Positions 31,195-41,048 of a stretch of DNA of 64,000 nt are shown here, piece by piece. The notes below the pieces were generated by a model, which saw only the letters and a program-made list of their open reading frames with translations, searched no databases and was not told where the DNA came from. The position numbers and the translations under genes were made by a program. Source of the DNA: Diplonema japonicum. Its lineage: Eukaryota > Euglenozoa > Diplonemea > Diplonemida > Diplonemidae. Location: NCBI GenBank assembly GCA_964019335.1, contig OZ025652.1, forward strand, positions 839,677 through 903,676, in the 5' to 3' direction. The stretch's first letter is position 1, and every line of letters begins with the position of its first letter.

Positions 31195-33891
31195 ATGATT
31201 GGAAGTGTTACGAGTATTGCTCCGAAGGGGCTTTCAGACTTCATCCGCCCACATGGAGGGGAGCAGGTGTTGAGGCAGAAGCAGAGCTTTAGGGATGTGA
31301 CACAGTTCTGGGAAGATCTGGAACACGAGTTGTCATGGATGAAGCCGCATGTGCAAGGGCTCACAAAAGAGCAGCTTAAGGAGAGGAGGAACCAAATCGC
31401 TAAGGTTGACGACAGCAATCCAATTTGGTTGGAGGCACCCCTCCGAAGGCTGCGCATGCAGATGACACCCACTGACAAAGACGGTCTCGTGGCACCTGCA
31501 GTTGCAACAAGCAGGGAAGACCCCAAGGAGGCCGAGGCGCGCGCCTTCCGAAAGGTAGTGGACGTGCTCAGCATGTGGGATGCTGATGCGGTGCGTGACC
31601 CAGAACAGTTCGTGATCACGCTGCAGCAGGTACTGAAGCACAGCCATGGCATCAAAGCCTCGCAGGAGGTGGGGGGCATGAGTCTCTTGCTGCACGTCAT
31701 CAAGCAACAGAATGTGCGCAACGCGGAGCTACTTCTCGACTGCTGGGGTTTCGTTCTCTTCGAGTTCAAGGAAATGGTTGCCCAACTGTCACCTCTTGTG
31801 CGCTTTATGGATGAGATGAGAACACCCATATTCAAGAAATTCCTCAAGACGACACTCATCTTTGTGAAAGATTTCTTCCCTAAAGAAAGGGTAGAGGGCT
31901 TTAATCTGTATCTCCTTGGAGAGGTAAAAGGGGCTCTGCTGAGGGAGATGATGCGAAACCTACAGAAATACGACCCCGAGGGTACTATTATAACCTATTT
32001 GCAAGAAAAGCTCTATCCAATTGCTGAGAAGGCGCTAGCGTTGGTGGAGACGAACGTCGATCGTGTCATGCTCCAGGATATTGCGGACAAGATGAAGTTC
32101 TGCAGAATGTTGGCCAGCGGGATCTTTACAGAGGGCTGCGTCAAGTTGCAGCTTACTGCTTTCTTGGAGGCCTCGAAGCCTGTGGTGGACATGTTGCTTG
32201 GTTTTGATGCAGATGAAATGGCAAAATTCCTGGGGTTCAACCCCGCAGGCGCACCGGTCCATGGAGTCCCGCCTCCAGCGGCGATTGCTCCTGTCGTGCC
32301 TCCAGCTCCGCCTGTAGCAGGGGTCGCACCGCCGCCTCCTCCTGCCGGCAGCATCCCGGTACCCCCACCCCTTCCACCTGCAGGCTGGACACCGATGTCT
32401 GCTCCCCCTGCCACACCTGCTGTCGTTCCACCTCCGCCTCCTCCACTTCCTCCTGCTGGGATGCTTGCAATGCTCGCTAGTCAGCAGGGAGTGCAGCCCA
32501 GACTCTTTCCTTCTAAAGCACTTGAGCTCAAAAGATTTTTCAGATGCATGGTGCATCTGTGTTCCACGGTCGGAAAGTCAACGAAGCGCGCCGCGAAAGG
32601 GGAACTGCAGGTAATGCGAATCAAGAATTACATCCTGCCTGTCGCCAAAGGTGGCCTCTGGAAAGAGATAAAGGACGAACATCTGTCACAGTTGGAGCAG
32701 GACATCCAGTCAGTGCTCTCGGAGATCAAAGGCACGAATGAGATGGACGACGAAGAGACAAAACTGCTGACCTTGGTGTACATGGTAAAGGACCTTGATG
32801 CCACACCATGTGGTAATGAGGAAGAGACGGAAAAGAACGTCGCCAAGCTGAGGTGGCTAGTGGACAACATATACCTCCTGTACAACCACGAACACGCAGG
32901 GCAGGGTAACGGCGTTCTAATGAAGCTGACAAAATACTTCGCCGACGCAGGCCTTGATCCTCGGCGGAGAGTGGCCGTTTGGGAGACAATCATCGGTTTC
33001 AAGAACAAGTTCGAAGAGAGAGCCAAAACAACTGACGAGGTGCACAACCAGCTTGACCAACTTGTGAACGAGGACAGGATCCGTCAGCTCCTGATCTGCA
33101 CGCTCATGCACGGCAGGCAGATAGAAGGTGCTGGCATCGACGAAGATAGAATAGAGGCGTGCAGAAACGTCAGCAAGCATTTCGCCTTGTTGCGTCTCAT
33201 GATTGACAACTTATGCAAAAATTACCGAGGTATCTTGATACTTGACAAAGTACGTGAGATACTGCCGGCCATGTTGTCAATTCAGCAGAAGCTTAAGAAC
33301 AATGAATCGCTGCTGCAGCAGGAATTGGAGGGCATCCGTGCTGAGCTGGACAGTGACTTGTACAAAGATCTCCACGTTCAGTGCAGAGTAGTCAAGAGCT
33401 TGGTAAGCGAGGCAAAAGAAACCAAGAAGTATGTTGTAGAAGGCACCGTGTTCAATCTAAACATCGGCAATGTGCCTGAGACATCTCTGCTATACAGCTT
33501 AGCGATGACAGAGATGCCAGTGGGTGCTGACGAAGATGGGAACATAGAGCTGGACATCGACAGGAGGTTGTTCGGCTACGTGGCTACCTTCCTGAACAAC
33601 GGAGAGCTTCCTTCGGCACTGACAACTGATGAGTGGAACGGCTTGAAATACGTTGTGAACTACTTGGGGCTTGAGAACATGATGTCATTCATGGTGGAAT
33701 ACGACCACATTTATTACGACAAGCTGCGCCTGTTCGAAATCGAAGCAAACAGGAATATCGCCTCGATCTCACCGGTGGCAGATGACGCCATGAACACTCT
33801 AGAAGTTCTCACAGCACTGTTCAGACGTGTCAACATGATCTATGAGCACATCGACACAAGGAGCATCACAAACATATTTGCTTCTATCTGA
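31195..33891 (+). CDS. Polyproline (FH1-like) protein with C-terminal KCTD-type BTB domain
   Basis: 898 aa from the first ATG after the AGs at 31179 and 31188. Residues about 1-350 are helical with no family I know. About 352-422 is a formin FH1-like run of PPPPP and PPAG blocks, a profilin-type ligand. About 430-745 is helical, and I see no FH2 core. Residues about 748-835 match the T1/KCTD BTB fold: VEGTVFNLNI, then DEDGNIELDIDRRLFGYVATFLNNGELP, then LKYVVNYLGLENM. KCTD proteins oligomerise and often bridge substrates to cullin-3; the FH1-like stretch suggests an actin link. This combination is unusual. Confidence 0.75.
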   Translation: MIGSVTSIAPKGLSDFIRPHGGEQVLRQKQSFRDVTQFWEDLEHELSWMKPHVQGLTKEQLKERRNQIAKVDDSNPIWLEAPLRRLRMQMTPTDKDGLVAPAVATSREDPKEAEARAFRKVVDVLSMWDADAVRDPEQFVITLQQVLKHSHGIKASQEVGGMSLLLHVIKQQNVRNAELLLDCWGFVLFEFKEMVAQLSPLVRFMDEMRTPIFKKFLKTTLIFVKDFFPKERVEGFNLYLLGEVKGALLREMMRNLQKYDPEGTIITYLQEKLYPIAEKALALVETNVDRVMLQDIADKMKFCRMLASGIFTEGCVKLQLTAFLEASKPVVDMLLGFDADEMAKFLGFNPAGAPVHGVPPPAAIAPVVPPAPPVAGVAPPPPPAGSIPVPPPLPPAGWTPMSAPPATPAVVPPPPPPLPPAGMLAMLASQQGVQPRLFPSKALELKRFFRCMVHLCSTVGKSTKRAAKGELQVMRIKNYILPVAKGGLWKEIKDEHLSQLEQDIQSVLSEIKGTNEMDDEETKLLTLVYMVKDLDATPCGNEEETEKNVAKLRWLVDNIYLLYNHEHAGQGNGVLMKLTKYFADAGLDPRRRVAVWETIIGFKNKFEERAKTTDEVHNQLDQLVNEDRIRQLLICTLMHGRQIEGAGIDEDRIEACRNVSKHFALLRLMIDNLCKNYRGILILDKVREILPAMLSIQQKLKNNESLLQQELEGIRAELDSDLYKDLHVQCRVVKSLVSEAKETKKYVVEGTVFNLNIGNVPETSLLYSLAMTEMPVGADEDGNIELDIDRRLFGYVATFLNNGELPSALTTDEWNGLKYVVNYLGLENMMSFMVEYDHIYYDKLRLFEIEANRNIASISPVADDAMNTLEVLTALFRRVNMIYEHIDTRSITNIFASI

Positions 33892-34089
33892 TGACGAGAA
33901 CTTGCCCTGTGCCCTAGCCTTCTTATCTGGCCTTGACGCTCATACTTTTCTGTATGAATATGAAGTCGGGTATTTGTTACGGCAGATAACTGAAATATCC
34001 CTAGCCCTAAGTTTTTGCCTCACCTCCCCTTTCATAAATTTAATCATTTGCGAAAACAAGCACCTTCAGGAATCGGTTCATGACATGAA

Positions 34090-36000
34090 ATGGTTAACTC
34101 CATTCACGGCCTGGCACAACATGAAGAGGAGCGGGTGAAAGAAGCCTTTTTGGTTAAGTCCGTGGTGTCGCGAGATGGGGTAGCAGAGTTCTTAAGAGCT
34201 TTAGCGATCGTGCCTGTGGAACAAGAGATACAAGCAACCATGTGTAAATATGGGGAAGACGACGCACTTGAGTTGACAGAGCTTATCGATTTAGTTCGGC
34301 GACATAAGATAGCATTTAGAAAACAACAAAGCGACAGAAAGACGTTGGAGGTGCTGGACACATTCCACAGCTTGGGAGGCAGCACGGACGAGGATGGCAC
34401 CATCGGTACCTCAAAGATAGAAGATATTCTCAGGCAGTTCCCTGTTTCTTCAAAAGTAACACATGGGTTCGATACAAGCCATTCTTTCGACTCTATTTGC
34501 AAGTTCCTTTACCCCCCGAGCGAAGAAGAGACCGTTTCTATTTTTAAGAAACTCGGCGCCAAAGAGGACCACACCGGCATGCTCGTTCTAACTGTGACCT
34601 CGGACCTACGGAAGTTAATCCCGATGACAGATTCGATTTCTAAGTTGGAAGGGCACAGTATATATTTAGAAACTTTCAAACAGCTACTCCAGACAAGCGG
34701 CAGTGAGCTTAAGCTGGCAGAACGAGCTAGAAGGCAGGCCCTTTACAATGAGATTGTGAGACGTATGTCAACAGTCCCTGAAAGGCAGTCCAGCTCTTCC
34801 CCTGTTGGCAGTCCCCGGCTCGACGAGTCGACTTCGGTAACGGAATCGGAGCAAAGTTTCAACATTCTTCCTGAGAGCCCGCAAGAAGGGGGGCGACTAC
34901 TTCCTTCTAGATCCCGTAAATTTATCCAATATCGCAAGCGCTCCAGCTGCACAAGCAAACAGACAACGCCGTGTCCTCCGAAGAGGAAGCCTGAGCGTCC
35001 ACCACAGCGCAAGCCATTAATCCTGAAGAGGCGTGCTGAAGACCTTCCTCGGTATCAGCGTCCGCATCCCAAGGCTGTCTATATGCCTGTTATGAATGGT
35101 ACATGGGAACAGATCTATGTTCCCAAATCCCAACGGAATATTTGTCCCAGCGACATAGATCTTGACAGCCCTGAAACCGAACAGTCGCCTCTCATGCTCA
35201 TTAATACACGGCCACTTGATACCTGCAGTTCAATTGACTGTTACACAACTTTCAGAAACAAGCGCCCTGCTGCAGCACCTCTGAAACTCAAGAGTGACAT
35301 GCCGCGAGTTGCCTGCCGTGTGATGCATCTGTTGGAAGACCTTACTTCCCAAAACATTGCAAAATTGCAATTCCACAAAAAGATCATACCTCAAGTGGTA
35401 CCATGCTTTTTGTTGCTTGTGGGATGTGTGTGCGCCTCTGCTGTTCCAATGCGGACCTCTGTGGTAGGGTTGCAAAGCGTGATGCGCATGTATTTTGCAA
35501 ATCGTCTTTTGAAGCGAAAGAAAGGTGCACTTGAGCAAAAATTACAGCAAGATATCAAAGCAGACGCACTGGCAACTTTAAAGCAATGGAGCAGAAAAGT
35601 GGCGCAAGATAAGGCCTTTGTAAGAGAGCTTACTAAAGCTCGTGAAAGGCATCGTCTAAATGTTCGTAAGAAGAAGGCAGCACTGAACCTGCAGCGTGTG
35701 GCACGCGCCATGGTCAGCAGGGAGGAGGCATTTAACTACTATGCTTACATCGAGCAACGCAATAGAAAAATTATGAACACGAAGCAAAAGTCACGCCGAG
35801 GGGCTGCTGCTATCATTTCCAACTTCATCCGCTTAGCACGGTCAAGGGACAGCTTGCAGTCGATGCAAAGTAGAATCCTAAAAACTCGCATCATCGAAGA
35901 ACGTTTGGATGCTGCAGCTTGCCTGCTGCAGCAGTTCGCAAAATGCTGCATAGCTATCAAACTTGTTAAAAGCACGAAACCGCTTGGCTTCGTCGGGTGA
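34090..36000 (+). CDS. EF-hand-like/IQ-motif protein
   Basis: 636 aa. The N-terminal ~220 residues have paired helix-loop-helix elements of degenerate EF-hand type (KEAFLVKSVVSRDGVAEFLRAL and DTFHSLGGSTDEDGTIGTSKIEDIL). A Ser/Pro/Lys-rich linker with several PPKRKPERPP elements follows. The C-terminal ~180 residues are basic helices with IQ-like motifs (LNLQRVARAMVSREEAF, AAIISNFIRLARSRD, ACLLQQFAKCC) that would bind calmodulin or centrin. Likely a cytoskeletal or flagellar calcium-linked protein; not more specific. Two out-of-frame ATGs (34080, 34085) lie between the CTTCAG acceptor at 34069 and this start, the second opening a 17-codon uORF. Confidence 0.6.
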   Translation: MVNSIHGLAQHEEERVKEAFLVKSVVSRDGVAEFLRALAIVPVEQEIQATMCKYGEDDALELTELIDLVRRHKIAFRKQQSDRKTLEVLDTFHSLGGSTDEDGTIGTSKIEDILRQFPVSSKVTHGFDTSHSFDSICKFLYPPSEEETVSIFKKLGAKEDHTGMLVLTVTSDLRKLIPMTDSISKLEGHSIYLETFKQLLQTSGSELKLAERARRQALYNEIVRRMSTVPERQSSSSPVGSPRLDESTSVTESEQSFNILPESPQEGGRLLPSRSRKFIQYRKRSSCTSKQTTPCPPKRKPERPPQRKPLILKRRAEDLPRYQRPHPKAVYMPVMNGTWEQIYVPKSQRNICPSDIDLDSPETEQSPLMLINTRPLDTCSSIDCYTTFRNKRPAAAPLKLKSDMPRVACRVMHLLEDLTSQNIAKLQFHKKIIPQVVPCFLLLVGCVCASAVPMRTSVVGLQSVMRMYFANRLLKRKKGALEQKLQQDIKADALATLKQWSRKVAQDKAFVRELTKARERHRLNVRKKKAALNLQRVARAMVSREEAFNYYAYIEQRNRKIMNTKQKSRRGAAAIISNFIRLARSRDSLQSMQSRILKTRIIEERLDAAACLLQQFAKCCIAIKLVKSTKPLGFVG

Positions 36001-36081
36001 CGCACGTCTTACGAGGTGCGACTGTTATTAGATTCATATCAACGCAACACACAATCATTCAAGTGACTACTACAGGAAACA

Positions 36082-37262
36082 ATGGAAGGAAAGGTCATAT
36101 CAGGGATAGTGCAGAAATGGTTCCCTCACAAGGGGTACGGCTTCGTCAAGGGTGATGATGGCACCGAGGCATTTGTGTACATTGACTCGATAATGGGTGG
36201 TTGCAGGTTGCAGGAAGGCAGTTTGGTTACGTTCCAAATGAGCAACGAGCTGCCGAAGTCAAAAAAAGGAAGAGATTCAGGCAAGCAGGCAGCGATCTGT
36301 GTGTCTGGACCTGGTGTCGTGATGCGCACTGCTGGGGCACTGGTGGGGAAGGTGAGCGATTGGAACCTCGCCAAGGGCTATGGCTTTATCGAGGCGACCG
36401 ACGGGAGCAAGGTTTACGTTCACCAGACCGCATTTGACGGTGCTCGACTTGAAGTTGGTCAGGCTGTGACCTACGACAAAGAGGACGTGGGCCATACCAG
36501 TGGGAGGGCGGTAGCAATCAACGTGGGAGGCCCTGCAGTAAAGCTTCAGGGTGCCACCAAGTGTGCGGTGAAGTCCTGGTTCCCGAAGGGTTACGGGTTC
36601 GTTGAGGATGAGAACGGAACGCAGATTTTTGTTCACCAGACTGCCATTGGCGGCGGGTGGCTCAGCGTCGGGAAGGAGGTATGTTTTGGTCTACGCACAA
36701 CTTCACAACAGGTGTACTGTGACGTCGAAACTAGGGGCGTAGGCGAGGAAGAGAAGCTCCAAGCAATCAACGTGTCGGGTGCAGGCATCATGTCTACTAC
36801 TGACAATAACAACCAGCAGTGGGGCGCCCAGCAAAATAGCAGCACTAACAACAACTGGTCCAAAGGCGGAAGGAAGGCTGGGGGCGGGGGCAAGGGGACC
36901 AAGCAATTTAATCAACAAGAATCACCAGAAGAAGTGAGACAAGACACTGATGGCAACTGGTATACAAAGACGCAGTTCATTTTGCAATATGGCAGCACAG
37001 CGGTATGTACAATGTGTCATGTATCATATCACCATAGGAATGGGATGCAAGACCCACACAGCAGCAACAGCAGCAGATGCAGCTCCAACTGCAGCAGTTC
37101 CAACAGCTCCAACAACTGCAGCCCCAGTTCTCGGTTATGCCCAACTTCAACCTTCAGGCTGTGGGTGCTAGGTTTTCCCCGTATTCCGGGAATGTGGGAG
37201 GCGGCAAGAAGGGCGGAAAGAAAGGTGGGAAAAAGGGGAAGAAGGGGGGCAAGAGTTTCTAG
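36082..37262 (+). CDS. RNA-binding protein with three cold-shock domains
   Basis: Exons 36082-36678, 36712-37002 and 37038-37262 encode 370 aa. Three CSDs each carry the RNP1-type core: HKGYGFVKG (~17), AKGYGFIEA (~100) and PKGYGFVED (~170), with RNP2-type VYVHQTAF and IFVHQTAI in the second and third. After these come an Asn/Gln/Gly-rich linker, a Gln tract (QQQQQQMQLQLQQF), and a basic GGKKGGKKGGKKGKK tail. Splicing of the second intron (35 bp) switches into the Q/GK frame; unspliced reading gives a Ser/Cys-rich nonsense tail. The first intron (33 bp) is in frame and interrupts CSD3. Probable mRNA-binding regulator, important where regulation is post-transcriptional. Confidence 0.88.
36679..36711 (+). 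other. 33-bp in-frame stop-free intron
   Basis: GTATGT donor, CACAACAG acceptor. Removal restores the CSD strand SVGKEVYCDVE. Confidence 0.8.
37003..37037 (+). other. 35-bp cis-intron
   Basis: GTATGT donor, CACCATAG acceptor. Removal opens the Gln-rich and GGKK frame to the stop at 37260. Confidence 0.88.
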
Positions 37263-37381
37263 AGTTCCATAGCTTCATACGTTATACAACAGTCATGTAG
37301 TGTGGAGGGGCTGGGGGAAGCCCTACATCTTTGATTTATTTTACATTTGCTACCCTCCCACATCACTGATCACAGGATAAG

Positions 37382-38974
37382 ATGCCCGTCTTATTTGCAG
37401 AGAAGGATCCATGCAGTATGTACACGGAATGCTGCGAGAGTCGGAAAGTCAAGGCCCCGAACAAAACAATATTGAAAGAGCTTAAAAAATACTCAAGTCT
37501 GCATGATGTGGAGGAGATGGATTTGAGCACGAACTACGTGGGTACAAAACAGCTGATGGCTCTGGCTGACTTCGCTGAGAAGTGCAAAAAGCTGGATACA
37601 TTGGTGGCGTCTGGTTTGTGCTGCTACCACTCTGACTTAGGGGGTATCTGGAACGGTACTAAGGAAGGGGAAGTGCCAACGGGAAACGAGGCATGGTCAC
37701 ATCTGTTGGAAGTAGTAAAAAAGCACCCTAGTCTGACGTCGTTGGATATCAGCAACAACGACTGTGGCCCGTTGATCGGCAGACTGCTGGAGGACACCAT
37801 CAAGACGAACGAGAACATCGTCGACGTGAAACACAGCAACGTGTTGATTGACACCGACACCCTGCAGGCAATTGACAAGAATGTCGAGAAGAACGTCAAA
37901 CTATTCTTTGAATCCCATCAAGGTGACACAAACACTTCGGCTTTCACCGCCGACAGCAACGATCCTTTCGCGGAGTCCTCCCCCACCGCCTTCTCTTTCG
38001 GTGAAGAACCTAAAGAAGCCACAGAAGCCCAGCATGATTCTTGCGAGGCCGTTCAAATAGTCAAAGACCACAGGAAGACAAAGAAAACGGACATAGGAAG
38101 GCGGGTTAGCAGAAGCACTGCATCCTTCAATCCTGAAGAAGTTAAGGATTTTGAAGCACCAGTCCACACCAAATCACCTTCAGAAATGACAATGCTGAGG
38201 GAGCTGCTGAAGCGGAACCTTCTCTTTGCACACTTACATGAAGCAGAGCTAAAGACGGTGGTGATGGCTCTCTTTAAGAAATCCTACAAGGACAAGGAGG
38301 TGATTATGAATCAGGGTGACGAGGGCGACAACATGTACACGATATCAAAGGGCACTGTCGACATTGTGGTGGAGGGCAAGAAAGTGGCGCAGCGCTCGGA
38401 AGGTGTCTCCTTTGGCGAGCTGGCGTTGATGTATAACACACCCAGGTCGGCAACTGTAGTTGCAGATGGTGAGGTGGATACGTGGGGCATTGACAGGGAG
38501 ACATACCGGAACATCGTGATGTCCGTTTCCATCAAAAGGAGAAATGAGTACCAAGAGGTTTTGGTCACAATTCCTTTCCTCTCGTCACTCACACAGTATG
38601 AGAGGCTGCAACTGGCAGACGCCTTGGAGACGATGGAGTGGGAGAATGGTGACGTGATCATGCGATTCAACGAGCCTGGCGAGTACATGTACATCGTGCT
38701 GGAAGGGACGGTCGAAGTTGTAGGCAGGGAGGGATCAAAGAAGGTACAGGTGTGTCGCTTTGAACGTGGCAAGCACTTTGGGGAGCTGGAGTTCCTGAAT
38801 AACCATCGCACTGTTGCTGATGTCATTGCAGTGGGTAAAACAAAGACAGTGCGCTTGAACAGGAAACATTTTGAGCTGTGCTTGGGCCCAATCAAAGAAA
38901 TCCTTAGACGTAATATCCACTCGGGAGACTATGCCTACTACAGACAACACGCTGATAAGTTGGATCTCAACTGA
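37382..38974 (+). CDS. PKA regulatory subunit-like protein, kinetoplastid type
   Basis: 530 aa. The N-terminus lacks the docking/dimerisation helix and instead has leucine-rich repeat elements (VEEMDLSTNYV, LTSLDISNNDCG), as known for trypanosome PKAR. A linker bears the inhibitor-type site RRVS (Arg240, Arg241, Ser243), a substrate-like rather than pseudosubstrate form. Two cyclic-nucleotide-binding domains follow. The first phosphate-binding cassette is FGELALMYNTPRSATV, keeping the Arg (355) that binds cAMP phosphate. The second is FGELEFLNNHRTVADV, where Thr477-Val478 replace Arg-Ala, as in nucleoside-responsive kinetoplastid PKA. It would restrain a PKA catalytic subunit. ATG 7 nt after a CACAG. 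Confidence 0.9.
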   Translation: MPVLFAEKDPCSMYTECCESRKVKAPNKTILKELKKYSSLHDVEEMDLSTNYVGTKQLMALADFAEKCKKLDTLVASGLCCYHSDLGGIWNGTKEGEVPTGNEAWSHLLEVVKKHPSLTSLDISNNDCGPLIGRLLEDTIKTNENIVDVKHSNVLIDTDTLQAIDKNVEKNVKLFFESHQGDTNTSAFTADSNDPFAESSPTAFSFGEEPKEATEAQHDSCEAVQIVKDHRKTKKTDIGRRVSRSTASFNPEEVKDFEAPVHTKSPSEMTMLRELLKRNLLFAHLHEAELKTVVMALFKKSYKDKEVIMNQGDEGDNMYTISKGTVDIVVEGKKVAQRSEGVSFGELALMYNTPRSATVVADGEVDTWGIDRETYRNIVMSVSIKRRNEYQEVLVTIPFLSSLTQYERLQLADALETMEWENGDVIMRFNEPGEYMYIVLEGTVEVVGREGSKKVQVCRFERGKHFGELEFLNNHRTVADVIAVGKTKTVRLNRKHFELCLGPIKEILRRNIHSGDYAYYRQHADKLDLN

Positions 38975-39181
38975 TAGTCTGTTTTGGCTTAATACGTTCA
39001 TAGTGCTCGTCCTATTTTCAGTGTATTTGTAAGTTAAGCTGCAATTTTTCTCTTGTTTATTATGTTCTTTCCTCCGTCTGAATAAGGCTGCCGGGGTTTG
39101 TTGCTTGATTTCTTTTAGTTTCTGTGTTTTTTGTACTATTCTTTTCCCCCTTGCCACCTTCACTCCCTGCAGGGATGTGCC

Positions 39182-40957
39182 ATGTCATCGGTGTCGTCTG
39201 TGGGTATATATGACCCAAATGCAAGATGCACGGATAGTGCTTGCTGTGCTTTGTCGTTTATGTTCCTGGTAGGCTGGTCTCTTGCAGTGTGGTACAGCAT
39301 ACGTGAAGGCGACACTGTGCGACTCATCAGACCTCACGATTATGAGGGCAACGTGTGTGGTGGGGGCCATGGGATGGAAAGCAAGGAGTTTAAATTTACA
39401 CCGGATGTGGCGATGGAAGACTTGACCTTCTGCGTTGAGCTGTGCCCACAGCTCGACGAGGTGATATGCAGGAATGAGTACAGCAACAACTCACACATGG
39501 AGGCCAGCGAGCTAGAATGGCTTGTGGAGGTAAGAGACTGCTTCGTGGCTACCTACACCACAGTGCCCTTCCTGTTCCGATGCCTTCCTCTTTCCAATTC
39601 ATCACTCGACAGTGGGCTGCTTCTAGATGCCTACATGGAAGTGCAGGCTTCGCGCCTAACAATCGCGCTTGCTGCACTAGCAGCGCTTGGTGTCTCATTC
39701 CTATGGCTTTTCTTCTCTTTCGCCTTACCCCTCACTTCACATGTCACAGCGCTGGTAGGCAACTTGCTGCTTCTTGGCTACGCATTGTGGAGGTGTTGGA
39801 TCAATTGGCATCGAAATGGTAAAGTCGATAAAGTGGAAGGCATCTACGAGATGGCTTTCTGGGTCCTCAGTTTACTTGGGCTTGGTTACTTGATATTCAT
39901 GTTGAAATTTACGTGCAAGCTAAAGTTGGCAGCGGAGGTTACGAGCTTAGCAGTGCGCTTTGTGATGTCATCACCAGTTCCCCTTGCCACTGCTGTGGTA
40001 TTTGACTGTCTGATCATCGGCCACCTTGGGCTCTGTTTGTACGTAGCTTTTCTGATGGCATCTTTGGGAACCAGAGAGGAGACCTTCCTCCCTACAAACA
40101 GCACTCTGGGGGGGTATAACGTCACGATATACGAAAACAGCAACAGACAGTACTACTTACAAGGCTACGGTCTTTTAGCTCTTTTCTGGGTGACTAATTT
40201 ACTTGGTTCACTTGCGTTTATCCTCATTAGTAAGCAGCTAACTTCTTGGTACTTCTCGGAGCCGATGCTAAGCAGCGCACCCAAGGCCATTACAACAGTT
40301 GGTTTGGGAAGCATGCTCCGCCACTCAGGAACCGTGTGTCTTGGAAGCTTCTTGTCCTTCATGTTCGGATGGTGTGTCAGCCTTATCAATGTATTTCGCA
40401 GCAGCGGGACGCAAATCGTGGCTCTCGATAGGTCTGTCTACTGTGTTGTGATCCTGATGAACACATCCTTCTTCGATAGTATCAGCCTGGTAAAGGGAAG
40501 ATTCCGCGTGCAGTTTTATTCTCTAGGTCCTTTAATAGGTGCGACCCAGGCATGCTTCGGTCTGTGCAAGTTATTCGTGGCATCAGGTGTTTCTTTGGGA
40601 ATGTGGACATTGTTGCTTGAGGAGCAGTGGTCAGCGGACTCAACTGTAGAATATGGTGTGTTCGTGTTGTTAGTGATGTGGATCACGAGCTATGTCGTGG
40701 CTGCAGTGGTGCTGAGTATTGTCGATGTGGCGAGCAAGTCTTTGCTGACACTTTACCTCATTGACTCAGAGAGCAAATACTCGCAGCATTACGCACCAGA
40801 CAAGCTTGCAGATTTCATGGAGCGGCACCTGAAGGGTCCTAGCGAAGCATACCAAACAGATCAGCAAGAGCTCAGCAGCAACATAGACGACAAACCGCAT
40901 GAAGACTTGGTGCTAACAGCATCACTGCCACGGCAGGCATGGGATTCAAAGGATTAG
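39182..40957 (+). CDS. SLC44 choline transporter-like (CTL) protein
   Basis: 591 aa. The N-terminal signature CTDSACCALSFMFLVGW-x-Y-x-GD, then RLIRPHDYEGNVCGG, matches the CTL family pattern CTD-CC and DY-GN-CG. A long extracytosolic loop with Cys and sequons precedes about ten membrane helices, including the conserved C-terminal helices with GSFLSFMFGW and LLVMWITSYVVAAVVLSIVD. The cytosolic tail is acidic. CTL proteins move choline or ethanolamine for phospholipid synthesis. The acceptor CTGCAG ends at 39172; an out-of-frame ATG at 39175 opens a 12-codon uORF overlapping this start. Confidence 0.85.
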   Translation: MSSVSSVGIYDPNARCTDSACCALSFMFLVGWSLAVWYSIREGDTVRLIRPHDYEGNVCGGGHGMESKEFKFTPDVAMEDLTFCVELCPQLDEVICRNEYSNNSHMEASELEWLVEVRDCFVATYTTVPFLFRCLPLSNSSLDSGLLLDAYMEVQASRLTIALAALAALGVSFLWLFFSFALPLTSHVTALVGNLLLLGYALWRCWINWHRNGKVDKVEGIYEMAFWVLSLLGLGYLIFMLKFTCKLKLAAEVTSLAVRFVMSSPVPLATAVVFDCLIIGHLGLCLYVAFLMASLGTREETFLPTNSTLGGYNVTIYENSNRQYYLQGYGLLALFWVTNLLGSLAFILISKQLTSWYFSEPMLSSAPKAITTVGLGSMLRHSGTVCLGSFLSFMFGWCVSLINVFRSSGTQIVALDRSVYCVVILMNTSFFDSISLVKGRFRVQFYSLGPLIGATQACFGLCKLFVASGVSLGMWTLLLEEQWSADSTVEYGVFVLLVMWITSYVVAAVVLSIVDVASKSLLTLYLIDSESKYSQHYAPDKLADFMERHLKGPSEAYQTDQQELSSNIDDKPHEDLVLTASLPRQAWDSKD

Positions 40958-41048
40958 CTTTTTACAAGGCAATTTAACAAAGTTTATTTTTGTATTGTGT
41001 TATTCCTCCGATGCTCAGCCCGCAAGATGCACATTAATCACAGGAACA

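Noticed and set aside
32500-33400. FH2 actin-nucleation domain after the polyproline stretch
   Set aside because: The helices lack the FH2 hallmark motifs, so calling the protein a formin is not supported.
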